The position numbers were made by a program, and so were the translations under genes. From contig CM051514.1 of the NCBI GenBank assembly GCA_028015205.1, positions 49,864,150 through 49,928,149 on the forward strand: DNA of 64,000 nt, given 5' to 3'. The notes beneath the pieces are model-generated. The model did no database searches. It was given only the letters and a program-made list of their open reading frames with translations, and had not been told where the DNA came from. This stretch comes from Mytilisepta virgata. Its lineage: Eukaryota > Mollusca > Bivalvia > Mytilida > Mytilidae. Every line of letters starts with the position of its first letter. The first letter of the stretch is position 1. Positions 24,678 through 36,400 of the stretch are shown here, piece by piece.

Positions 24678-25063
24678 ACATTGTGAGGGTGTTCTACAGG
24701 GAGCAGGAATACTTATCCTTATTGAACACCAAAAAGCACTTCGTTTTTTTGTGTGTGTGAGTTCACATTGTTACTGCTTCAGATTTTTTTTTTGTGATGT
24801 TTATGAATTGGTCTTTTCTTTTGAATTTATGGATTTTGCACTCTGAATCTGTATTATTATTTTGCGGTTCTCTATAAACCCCTTCGTTTTTACTGTTTTA
24901 ATTTACTCTTTTGAGCATCACTTATTTTTCTTAATTTTAAAATCTACGACAATCAACTGACTGCAAAAAAATCAATATTCATAAATTACTATAAATTACT
25001 TGTCACTTTAAATGTTTTATATATCATATGATTATGTAAATAAATAATTACATATTTTAGTAG

Positions 25064-25392
25064 TTATTCGCCTCTTGGACAAATATCTGCAAAAGTGCCG
25101 AATACATTAAGTTTATATAAAACAGAAAAAGTTATTACTATAACGTAAGCCGTCAGACAAATACATCCAAAAACTTTGTTTAAAGTCCATTTAGTAAAAA
25201 ACATAGCGAGTACTAAAAACACTATAGTGGATAATAAAGTTATCGATGAGTATGTAAGGCCGTCACTGCTGATATTCACCACGTCTCCAGAGTTTACCGC
25301 GACCGTCTCGATTATCCAGGGAAGACCAAGACACACCAAAATATCAAATACGTTGCTTCCAATAGAATTAGAAACCGCCATGTCTCCAAAAC
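25064..25392 (-). CDS. NCKX-like last exon, unit B (open)
   Basis: This is 329 nt with acceptor AG at 25393-25394. It begins [14 protein letters not shown], the conserved second half of the alpha-2 repeat that lines the ion-binding site, followed by three predicted helices and a short C-terminus. A one-residue difference in length from copy D comes from a 3-nt deletion near the C-terminus. Confidence 0.8.
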
Positions 25393-26284
25393 CTCTATGG
25401 TATACGAATATGTGAGTTTATATAATAAGAAAGAAGAGATATTAATACTTGACTACATGCACGTGACATAGGTTTACGCAGAGCAACGGTGCTTTCGCTG
25501 CTTTTTTCAACTTATAGTCATATTGATCACAATTTTTAGTGACATTAACCAGATTTTTGCTAATATTTTGTTCCCTTATTTTGTTCGTCTTTTAATTGTA
25601 AATAGAACAGAATTCTAAAAGTATGGGAAAGTTTTTTCTTGCTTATTTCCTATTGAAACATCTGTCATAAAACAAGTATGTTAAAAATTATTTTTTTGAT
25701 ACCAATTTTGATGCAGAAAATGTGAAAATTTCGTAGATTTAAGTCTCAACAGTTGTGCTCAATGCCTAATATGTTTAAAACAAAACAAGAATCCAAAATG
25801 TTAAAGAGCAAATTCAAAAGTGCCAAAATGACAAAAAGGGGAAAGGCTATAACCATCTAAGGACAGAGCTGTGCACGAGGAAGATACTACATAGTTTAAA
25901 AATTTTGTAACAGTAAATGTAAAGCATGGTTTTGGGGCTAGTATCGAAGTACTAGCAACTGAATTTGGGATAAAATACCGTCTTAAAAGAGCCAACTATA
26001 TTTTTACCATTGTTACATTTGTCGCCTCTTACAATGAAGTTTCAATATACACAAATTTAAACGGGGAAGTATTTATGCAATTTTTATAACTGATTCGAAT
26101 TTAAAAATTTGAAATTTAACAGCTTGATTTAACAGGTGATTAAAGTCCAAGTCCATTTTCATTAAACTACATGTATTGTTATCAATAGGTATAAGTGCCT
26201 CGTTCAAAAAATGTTTTCCACGTTTCCGTCTTGAAATAGCATTATACAGTCTGTATGTATGACAAATGAAATTTTAAAACATTC

Positions 26285-26285
<1 letters not shown>

Positions 26286-26362
<77 letters not shown>
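26286..26362. repeat. (AT)n microsatellite, unit B
   Basis: About 77 bp of AT dinucleotides. The same site in unit D (62496-62523) is much shorter and unit C has a very short version near 47.15 kb. Confidence 0.98.
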
Positions 26363-26365
<3 letters not shown>

Positions 26366-26618
26366 CTATGTTGAAAGATGAGAGAATAAAAAACAATGCT
26401 TTTCCTTAGTGTAAATCTTATTATCACTCAAAGGAGAAATATAATGTACCTTTAGATACTGTCTTATTGTGCATTACAATAAGTAACTTTTCATCGTTTT
26501 GATTTGGTCTTTTTTGGCCTTCGAACACTTTTTACCATCTCATTCAACTAACTACAGACCAATCTGCTGCTGTATACATACCACTTGTACAGTTATCACA
26601 TACCATCTCTAAGTTTTA

Positions 26619-26885
26619 GGGGCCTCGGTGGCCGAGTGGTCTTTGTAGTTCGTCATGACTATTAATGATCAACACTGTCAACACTGAGGTTACGAGTTCG
26701 AATCTCACCTGTGGCGGGGTGTGTTCGACTCCGATCTAAATTGACAAGGATTTCCAATTTTCCTACCGAAGGTCAGTGGTTCTCTTCGGGTACTCCGGCT
26801 TCCTCCACCAATAAAAACTGGAGCTGCGAAATAGCCAAATGTACTGAAAACGGCGTAAAACCCCAACTAAACAAAAAACAATCTA
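26619..26885 (+). mobile_element. tRNA-derived SINE
   Basis: The head resembles a Ser/Leu-class tRNA: A-box-like 'tggccgagtgg' near 26629 and B-box-like 'gagttcgaatc' near 26694. It is followed by a central segment 'tcttcgggtactccggcttc' typical of conserved SINE core domains in invertebrates. Units A, C and D read directly from 'aagtttta' into 'tatt' here (for example 47428), so the empty site is documented. The element sits in an exchanger intron. Confidence 0.85.
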
Positions 26886-27683
26886 ATTTTTATATTATTG
26901 TTGAAGACCTATAACAAAAAACAATTTTTTATTGAATTTTTGTATCATGTTCCAGTACTGCACGGATATGTTTCTTTTTTACAAGAACCATGTGTAAGTT
27001 TGGTTTTTTACGTAGGTTAGGAGGTACCTAAATCCGCTTAATTACGGATTTTTTTATGAAATTTTACATGCAGCTAGAATATCCAAAACTACATTTAGCT
27101 ATCGAAATAATTTTATATTTAGCTTTCATATTTCGTCAATAATCTGGATAGTAAAGGTCTTTTACTGTAGATTTTGTCTAAGAACTGCCGAAAAACCAAC
27201 AATTTCACTTTAAAAAGTCATTTCAATTAAAAAAATCCCTATAATTTTCTATTAAAACGATACGCGATTGCTGTCAACTTCGATTCTAAATAAATATAGT
27301 CACCAGCTTCGTTTTCGATGTGGAAATCATTCAACCTTATGTCCTGTCTGTAGAAAAAATCGACGTCGTGACGACGTTACGCTTATTTTGGTTTTTTTTC
27401 ACGCTTTTTGTCGATCTACATATATATTAATTTAACATACCTAAAAAACGAATCTGGTGACCTCTAATAAAATTTATATATCAATAAAAAAAAATTCAAT
27501 GATTCAAATGAATTTCAAAAAAATCCTAGGGATAATTGATACAGAATTTTCCGGGAAGTATTAAATTAATAACAATTATTTTATTTATAATCAGATGCAA
27601 AATTTTATAAAAATCTGAAATATAGCCCAATTAGGTAATCTTCTACATTGTCACATGATACTTCTGACAGTAATTTTACATAC

Positions 27684-27785
27684 CATCTCTAGCAACAAAC
27701 AGACTAGATAAATAATCTGGTACACTGGTACCTGCTGCTAGTATAGTTAAACCCATTACTGTATTCGCAATACCTGAAGAGTCAC
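27684..27785 (-). CDS. NCKX-like alpha-2 repeat exon, unit B (open)
   Basis: This is 102 nt, phase 1-1, with acceptor 'tttcag' and donor 'gtatgt'. It encodes [19 protein letters not shown] and [16 protein letters not shown], matching the alpha-2 signature (MGLTxLAAGTSxPD) of SLC24 exchangers, which coordinates Ca2+, K+ and Na+. Confidence 0.82.
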
Positions 27786-29134
27786 CTGAAACGTAAATAT
27801 TTTATTGGTATTGGATAGATACAGCTTTTTACATACATGTAAAATAACATCACAGTGTAAAAACAATAGTCTTATTCTTGGAGAGTATGCGCCTGCGTCG
27901 AACCGCACAAATGACAAGGAAGAGAAATAATATGAGGACATTTTTGTGATTACCCATCTAACACCAACCGAAATACGTAAATGTTTAAGTACTACATTAT
28001 ACGTATAAAACGTAGAAATACTGTTATAAAGATAAAATAGTTTTAAATATACATATATCGTTTTTTATAACCGTTCTTCAAATTCCATTTAAGGTTTTCA
28101 ACAATATACCAAACTCACACTTTACCAGAAGATCAAGACGACCCCTATCGTCATTTTAAGGAGCACTACTTATTAAGTACCGAAAAACGATTTTCGCTTT
28201 TTCAAATATGCAGAAGTACACCAATAGAACTATTAGTAAAGCATTCCTTTAAAAACGTTATCCATTTTCCAGACAAAAACATATAATAAACTAAATAAAA
28301 CTAGAACAAGACAGCACAGAAACTAAATCACTAGCAATGTGAACTCCGATACAAAAAAAAGTGCGTGATATCAGGTGCTCCAGAAGGGTAAGAAAATCGG
28401 GAGCAATGGGCATATATACGGGGACTATCCAAGTGATAATTAAATATCGGCAAAAAAAATACCGAAGCGACAAAACAGTGGGAAATGTCCACAAATTCTA
28501 AGTCCAAGGAATAGACAAAGTCAGGAGAATGGAACACAACAAACAAACGCGACAAGGATACATGTATAACTAAAAGAATAAAAAACTTATAATAAACTGA
28601 ATAAAACTAGAACAAGACAGCACAGAAACTAAATCACTAGCCATCTGAACTCCCATACAAAAAAAACGTGGGTGATATCAGGTGCTGATCGTTGGCTGAT
28701 CATAACATTTTGTACATCACACGAAATTATATACTAATTTGTATGGATGGTAATATAGGCAATTTCCCAAAGAAAGGTTAACATTAAATTTTCTCTTTTG
28801 TCATAGAAATAAAATGACTATTCATTTCTACATTTGTTTTGTGTAATCAACGATAGATCTGTGATAAAAAAATCCAAATGAGTAATGTCATTTTCAAAAA
28901 AGGATCTCAATAAAGACAACCTGTCTTCTGTTAATATCTTCTTGGAGTTCATAAAAAAAAATATCATGCAGACTTGGCTTTTAGATGTGATCTCGGTAGA
29001 TTAACTATTTTCAGTTTTATTACTTGACTGTCTTTGAAATATTTAATGGAAAACCAATTAACTAATCTAAGTCATGGTAAGAGTATTTTTCCCAAAGTAA
29101 CTATGCAATTCTGAGTTACTGGCATTTGATTAAG

Positions 29135-30150
29135 CGACCGGGAGACTAGTCTGACTCCCTCGACAAGAATGTTCGAAATGATAAAAAAAAATCGAGTGGG
29201 GATCTAGAAGCCAAGAACTCATGATCTGCTTCGCTCGACAAGAATGTTCGGGGTGGTCTACCTTGCTCCATACAGCCCAACTTTCTACATGCCAAAAATT
29301 TCGAGTAGGGATCGAGAAAACAAGCACCCGCGGAGAGATCGGGCATCGGTCAAATTGATCGAGAAAGGATCGTGTAGAGATCGAGTTTGGTCGGGATACA
29401 AATATATTATCGATCAGTACTCGATCATCTCGACCTATATTCGACCAATGCCCGATCGCTTTCCGATCACTGCGACTACTATTATATTTGATTCCCAGTC
29501 CAATTTGACCAATACCCAATGTCTACTCGACCACACGCGATCATTTCTCGATCTCTTCTCTACTACACTCGATCATTTCTCGATCTCTAATCGACCATAC
29601 ACGAGTGCATACGACCGCTACAAAATGCTATAAAAGGTTGTGCTGATCTGATAAATAATGAATCACAGTAGATCTGAGTAAAATCATATATCTAAAAAAA
29701 TCTACATGGAGATAGAACAATTGCAAGTGTTCGCAAGGTGGTTAGAGCTCTGCACACCTTTTTATAGTATCTTGATACTCGTGTATGGTTGAGTAGAGAT
29801 CGAGAAGTGTTCGAGCAGAGATCGGGTATTGGTATAGTTGGTCTGTGAATCAAAATATAATAGTAGACACATTGATCGGGAAGCGATAGGCATTGGTCGA
29901 GATGATCGAGTACTCATGGGTAATATATTTGTATCCTGACCAAACTCGATCTCTACACGATCCTTACCCAATTAATTCGACCGATACTCGACGAATACCC
30001 GATCTCTTCGCGGGTGCCTGTCTTCTCGATCCCTACTCGAGATTTTTGGCATGTAACAAATTATCGGGTAGAAAGGTGGAGCGGTGTCGAGCATGGTAGA
30101 CCACCCCGAACATTCTTGTCGAGCGAGTCAGACCAGTCTCCAGATCGCTT
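29135..30150. repeat. 1-kb palindromic element of GATC/TCGA-rich words
   Basis: The left arm (about 29135-29660) and right arm (about 29735-30150) are reverse complements with scattered differences. For example, 'ctcgacaagaatgttcg' occurs at 29159 and 29238, and 'cgaacattcttgtcgagcga' at 30108. The arms are built from short degenerate words such as 'gatcgag' and 'cgatctc', giving an extraordinary density of GATC and TCGA. Unit C lacks the element: it goes from the equivalent of 28.88 kb to about 30.27 kb. It is probably a foldback-type transposon. Open frames on both strands reflect composition, not genes. Confidence 0.8.
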
Positions 30151-30344
30151 ACTCTGTCTTGATCGAGTTGATCTGATCGGCAGAATGAACTTATTGTCCA
30201 AACCCGACCCTTATACGATGAGGTCGATCTGGTCTGGTCGAGATCAGGTTGGGATCGAGCAAACGTTGATTTGGTCTAGCTATTCGACTAAAGATCGTGC
30301 ATTGGTCGGTATAATTGAAGAGATGTCCAATTAGGGGTCTGGTA

Positions 30345-31134
30345 GAAGTCCTTAACAGGCCGCATCAAAAATTTGGTAGCGCGTGGTCGGGACAAATTTG
30401 ACAATCGGGATCATCGATTTGATCTGATTTAGCATGTTTAGCTTAACATTTACCCTATTTTATCTTTGAACACTACCGACGAAACATAATTTGTTGAAAT
30501 ATACTTGTATTGAGTATTGCCATTGGTTATTGTATGGAATATCGATACATTTGATTTCTTATAGTAGGTTGATGGTTAAATGACATTTCACTTTCACCGG
30601 ATTTGGCTCATTGTTTAATTCCCCGACTTACAATCTAATGTATCAGGCCATGCTTATTATCCTTTTGTAGTATTTGATACTATATTTATATTTCACTTTT
30701 GTCTTGTAAAGTTTATTTGTGTTTTTTTTTATTTCTTCTATATTTTTTTTTTGTTTCTCCATTCTTAAGCTATCATATAATTAGGTATTAATTTCGAATC
30801 GTATGTTGCCGTTCTATCAGAAGACCTTGGTAACTTTACTCGGTTTTTGAATTTCGTCCTATTTCTGGCATACTACTGATAAAATATATAAATTACTAAA
30901 TCTCACTAAGAAAATTAAATAAAATTGTAACTAAGAGTATGTTTTAATTTTAAGAAGTTGTTTAAAATTAGCAAAAAACATTAAACACTTTGCATTTTAT
31001 GTCGAAAGGAAGGGAGATCATTCTTAGTTTGTATTAAATATTGTATTCATATGCAAGTGAGAATCATCTTCACTTGTGTTAATGGGTACAGGATGAAAAT
31101 CCCATACATATTTCTCAGTAGTGTGTTAACTTAC
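30345..31134. other. Exchanger intron, unit B
   Basis: Collinear with 50.71-51.51 kb in unit C. No exon or conserved open frame is visible, and no trace of the missing exchanger loop exons. Confidence 0.6.
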
Positions 31135-31219
31135 CATTCCTGAAAATATTGCACACACATCAATACTAAACAGTATGTTAAATACATCTGATCCAACGAT
31201 TGTCCCAACTCCTACGTCA
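31135..31219 (-). CDS. NCKX-like alpha-1 repeat exon, unit B (open)
   Basis: This is 85 nt with acceptor 'tttatag' and donor 'gtaagt'. It encodes SDVGVGTIVGSDVFNILFSI then DVCAIFSGM, matching the alpha-1 repeat of SLC24 exchangers (family consensus GDVGVGTIVGSAVFNI). Confidence 0.82.
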
Positions 31220-31311
31220 CTATAAACACAGCTAAAACCTAATCGCTTATGTTATGATTAGGAAACAATGACTGGAAACCAATTTTAACTGTAAAGGCTT
31301 ATAGATTATTA

Positions 31312-31414
31312 AATGGCATTTTCCATCCCGGGACTCCAATATCGGACCGAGGGCTGTGCCCGAGGTACGATACTGGTCGAGGGATGATACAAAGTGTGAT
31401 ATTAAAAATGCCAT
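31312..31414. repeat. Small inverted-terminus repeat, unit B
   Basis: It starts 'atggcattttccatccc' and ends 'ttaaaaatgccat', with a GC-richer middle 'gaccgagggctgtgcccgag'. The matching copy in unit C is at 51689-51790, so it predates the duplication. It could be a short MITE. Confidence 0.5.
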
Positions 31415-32499
31415 GTTATAATCTTTTTATCATATATTTTGAATTTAAGATCTATACGCTACTACTCTAAAGATTCAAAAGTGTTTCTTTTTAAAAATCT
31501 AATTTCAGGTGGTTCTTGTCATACCCCCTTAATTTTTTTTAATAAATTTGGGCGCCTGAATATTCTTTTTAATTCCAAATTTGACTCTAAATTCAATACA
31601 TTTTCATCTATGATCCTGAAATTAAGTCAATAATTATTACTGCAATATGTTGTTTAAAATGTTGCTTAAACTAAAACTAATACTCGTAAACCTTCCCATA
31701 GATTATTTTTTTAATGAACTTAAAAGGAAGTATCCAAACGTATGTGTAATCAATAATTCATCACTCTAAAGTATTGCGGAACAATATATATTGACTGTAA
31801 AATCTTTCCGTATTAATGAATGTGGTCACGTGTGTTTGATGATGGTTTTAATTTGGAGAATATTGTATTTTATACTGTATTTTGCTATAAATCTGTATCT
31901 TGTTCATTCTGATCACACAAGAGGTAAGGCTATCATACACTTATGTACGACTAAACATTTCCATGTTCTTCATTTGATAAATTTATTTATAATTTATTTT
32001 TTAAATTTAAAAATCATAAGTCCAACATAATTCCGCATCCTGTCATCAATAAATGTGTGGTCAACCATGTAATACACCACCAAATCTGCATGGTCAATTT
32101 ATTTCTTTTATAATGTTTATACAGCAACCATTTGGACTTACCATTTCCAACTAAGATAAAATTAGAAAATCAATCTTGCTGTTATTGATGTCAACCCAAA
32201 AACCGGTTGGATTTTCGTAGTAACGTCTTGGGTTCAGCGATATCCTTCACCATAAGACTGTAAAATTAAATATATTTAAAATTTTAAGGTCGTCAACACG
32301 AATTGATTGACCGAATTTTCTATCTCATAAGAGACTATATATATTCAGGTTGCTGTCACGTCCTTCTGGAATTGACACCTCACTGGACTTGATACCTCAA
32401 TGAATTTTATTCACTGGCAATAACGGAGCAGGACATACGTACCTTTCTGATTTCCCACCAAGGTTTTCAGTGGTGGTTCATATTGATAGTGCTAAGTTG
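31415..32499. other. Duplicated inter-unit flank, unit B/C
   Basis: Collinear with 1-1364 and 51.79-52.9 kb. It ends near a fragment with 'aacggagcaggacatacgta', a word shared with the 3' tails of the RT elements. No conserved open frame. Confidence 0.55.
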
Positions 32500-33000
32500 T
32501 TTTTTTAGCTATGCATGTATATTTGTATCATACATATTTATGTTCCATTTTCATGAGTTTGACATGCTTTAAATCTCGATGTTACGGAATCTTTCCGCTG
32601 TTTTGTCGCTTTGGCATTCTTTTGCCATTAAACGAGCAGTGTTTCATCAAATTGTTTCTTTGTATTGTTGTTTGCTTTATGTCCAGTAGCAAATATGTCA
32701 TGCCGCTTCAGGACGAGAACCAGTTCGATTTATCAAACACTTCAAATAGGGATGGGGCGGTATATAGAGGGGAACCAATTTTTGACTGCCACTGTAAAGA
32801 GGGGTCGTTAGTTAGGGTCGGATAATTTTTAGCCTTCTGAAGCGGCATTGGCCAACTCTTTTTCGAAAAGACAGAAAAGGTCTTTAGCGTGCAGGGAGTG
32901 TGGCATTCAAACACCTTACCCACTATGGACCTGACAACCCCAAACGAGAGAGCATTCCCTATCCGCCACCTGGGGATGCGCTTGGCAGAAAATTGTTTAA
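32500..33000. other. GC-richer segment unique to unit C
   Basis: This stretch is absent from the flanks of units A, B and D and is less AT-rich than its surroundings. The plus strand has an open frame ending near 32825 that contains MPLQDENQFDLSNTSNRDGA; the minus strand is also open. Similarity to a protein family is not evident to me. It is probably a fragment of a mobile element. Confidence 0.45.
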
Positions 33001-33470
33001 TTTGTTTAAAATCTTTTATCAAACTGGTTGGTTAGTTGGTAAAAAGGTCCTTTCTCCAGAATTTCTCCAAAATTATATGTGTTTAGTTTGGCGAAAAAAC
33101 TTTCGAAAGGAGCACTTGATGCCATTCACGTTCTTTTTTCTGGAAATTTACATTGTTAGTGCTTTTATTTGAATATTTTTATTTGTTGCTCTAATTCTCT
33201 TTGATTTGCCATGTACATTAATTTTTCGGTGGGTTATATCATTTATTTAATTTTGCTTTGTATTTTTGTCTTGTCTGAATTTCGAATTCATGCACTTTCC
33301 CGTCGTAATATCTAGCCTTATAATAATAAAATCAATTTACAAGTGTCCACTGGGTTCAAAATAAAAAATACAGTTTCCATCTAAAAGATTTAGTAATAGA
33401 AACAACAGCTGTAATGGAAGAAGTATATGGACTGCATGTTGTATTACATTCTTGTTTAGTATTATTACAG

Positions 33471-36400
33471 ATACAAAAACACGAAGACATAGATGGATGT
33501 TCAGTTTTACAAATCAAAGACAGAAGGGTAACTCGCATTGTTCCAATACAAAGCAGCGAAATTCAGGCACACCCACTTTGTAATTTCTGTAAACATGGAA
33601 GCAAAGGTAAATGAAGTTTTAATTTTTTACTTATTACATTCCTCACTTCAATAAGTTCTCGAATGTAATGGAACAACAGATGTACATGATGAAGTATTGA
33701 TCAATAGGTTTCTGTCCTTTCTTTCATTTTCAGTTAAATGTGACGTACATATTTCTTTGCATAGTAACAGGAAAATACTTTTTAAACGAAAAACATAGAT
33801 TTGAATTTTATTATTTAATGTTTTCAGTGCTTGTTTTATAGAGTGAAGTTTAACCCATGTAATCGGGTAACCTTTTTCATGAAGGGCCTACGATACAGTT
33901 ACCTGAGAGAGGGATGGGTAATGAGAATACTGTTACGGCCAAAAATCACCTTTAAATTGTAGCCAACAAAAGACACAAATCAATAATAAAATTTGACAAG
34001 ATTTATTATACACAAGTTTACAAGAAATATTATACAAATTGAAATGTCAACTTAACTGTTAAAATATATGTCCGATCCTTTTGTCCTTTCTTTATCCGGA
34101 ATTCTTCATTGTTGCGGGAATCCAAACAGAATATTATGTTCAATATATCACAATCTAGTATTATGTAGTTAACGTAAATAAAACTGTCAATACAATATAT
34201 GAGAACACACGAATGCTAATGTCTAATCCGTCACGGAAATCTCTAGATCACTGTAGAAGGGAAACTCATAGAAAACTGTTGAACAGAAACTTCTAGAATA
34301 TGGTAGAAGTTCGAATTACACATCGTATATTATGATCATTCCAGAATTATTATGTAAGTCAAATAGAAAGTTCTAATAATTGTATCAGTATTTATGATTG
34401 TTCCGGTGATTTCTAAACAGCACAGTTATAACATTATTTGGTAAACAACTATAAGTATTCATGTTATAAGATCACACAAAACAATTAGGCCAAGATAAAT
34501 AAATATGATAATTACAATATCATAACAATACCAAGACACACATTGTGCTGTCACATAGTTTCTCTCCTCAAATATTAAATTCAAATATCCTCAAATATCA
34601 AATTATTATAAATTCAGTAAATATGATTTTTCTATGTGTATCTGAAAATTAAAAAAAATCAACATTCCTTAGTTAGCCAGAATATGTTATGTTTATTGGT
34701 TTATGGATCTTGCCAGCAATATCTAATGATAGAAAAAAGAGTTAGGGAATATTTTACAAACAATATGGTGACGTTATCTTTTTCGTTAAAGAGTTAGGCA
34801 ATTTGATGTGAAAGTCGTTGAATATTAGAAAGTAAGGGATTTTGGCTGAAATCAGTCAAATGACTTAAAAACTTAATCGTGAAGATATGCTTTTATTTGT
34901 GTAAATCAAAAGAATAAACAAAAAGCAAAATGTGTGTTAAATATCAGTATAAAACCATTACTACATTTTATATGGCAAAATAGCCTGATTACATTTTTTA
35001 ATTATGATTTTACAAAGATTTTAAATGCTTTATACGAGATAACCGACCTTTTATTTGCAAATTGTACAATATTTACTCAGGTACATTGGAATGTCTTCGT
35101 TCCCAATCATCAGTCAACAAAACTTGCCTGGATGCTATAGACTACTGTGTAAGCTTGAATGCCAGTGGTTTGCCGTCCGAGAGGACACTTCAATCGATGC
35201 AACATGTAAATTTAAGAGATGGATATTATTGGGCATATGGCAAAAACACAATGAAAGTTACAACTAAGGAAATCAAAGAAGACTTTGATGAACAAAGTTC
35301 TGGTATGTATATATGTACATGTATTTGAAAAATAAATAGAGGAATTGATATCGTGTACCAGCGCTCTTCAGTCTCAGATGCAAACTTGAATTGTGCATAA
35401 AAAATATTTCTACTATAATGGATTATACTGTTTTGTTCTAATTCTAGCTAGTTTACTAGTATTATGGGGTTTTTGTTTTCATTGTAGTTATACGTGTATC
35501 ATTCTGGTGTTTGTCTGTTATCTTGAATAAAAAGTAATAAAATGATAAAAAAAATATAATGAACTGAAAAGAATTGATTCAAGGCAGCACACAAATAAAA
35601 TATTACATGGGAACTCACACTCAATTTAATGTTTTCAATGTAATAGATGCAAATTTTACAATATTTATTCAGTTACATTTAAATGTCTTATCACCCAAAG
35701 AGGCAACAAAACTTGCAGTGATTCTATAGACTACTGTGCAAATCGGAATGCCAGTTTTACGTCCGTTTATCGGTGTCATTTCTGACCATTTTGTTTTATG
35801 GATCGACACTATCCGACTAACAGCTATGAGAGCCTAATCTAATGTTCACATTTTGACTCCATCTAAATTATGTACTGTCCAACTAATTTTAATATTGATA
35901 ACCAGCTGTCACCTTATTGGTAATCATAGTGTGCATCAGTGGGTCATGGTAGATAAGGGGGAGGTTTATTGCTCTCTATTGGATTCCTAAACTACATAAG
36001 AATCCGTTTAAACAAAGGTACATTGCTGGGTCAGCTAATTGCTCTACAAAACCTCTTTCAAAGATTTTAACATCCGTATTGACATGTATTAAAGAGGGCC
36101 TTCAGAATTACTGTGAAACATCATATTCCACCACTGGCGTCAATCAGATGTGGATTCTTAAAAACTCCAAAAATTTACTTCAATATCTAAAATCAAAATC
36201 TTTGGCTACATTCACAAAAATGGGACACGCAGGTATAAATTTCTTCTACTAGGTAGAGAAAAGTCTTATTTCGTGAAGAACCACTCTGATTCTGACAAAA
36301 AGTATTCTGAAGATGAAATTACAAACATGTTAGATTTTCGCATAGACAACATATTCGTTGAATTTGGTTGTCTAATTTTCCAACAAACAATCGCCATTCC

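Larger units (their letters stand above)
25064..31219 (-). pseudogene. NCKX-like exchanger remnant, unit B (membrane exon deleted)
   Basis: Three exons of an SLC24-type K+-dependent Na+/Ca2+ exchanger are recognisable. The alpha-1 exon at 31135-31219 reads DVGVGTIVGSDVFNILFSID. The alpha-2 exon at 27684-27785 reads [20 protein letters not shown]. The last exon at 25064-25392 reads [20 protein letters not shown] and ends PRGE-stop. Phases of the last two match (1-1). Each of these exons is open. However, the exon between alpha-1 and alpha-2 that survives in unit C at 49556-49659 is missing: unit B jumps from the equivalent of about 49.13 to 49.81 kb. The alpha-1 exon ends in phase 0, so it cannot splice in frame to the alpha-2 exon. 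Exons for the cytoplasmic loop are also absent. It lies tail to tail with receptor B. Confidence 0.75.

Noticed and set aside
26242..26427. Frame encoding a long Tyr-Ile repeat
   Set aside because: It is a translation of the AT microsatellite.
26622..26710. Possible Ser/Leu tRNA gene
   Set aside because: The acceptor stem and the long internal region do not fold as a tRNA, and it is fused to a SINE core.
29130..30334. Several open frames of 66-129 codons on both strands
   Set aside because: They fall inside the GATC/TCGA palindrome, whose composition avoids stops; both arms give mirror-image frames.
32143..32170. Possible 9-nt micro-exon between AG and GTAAGT, conserved in three units on the minus strand
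   Set aside because: Conservation is expected from recent duplication, and no exchanger residues can be assigned to it.
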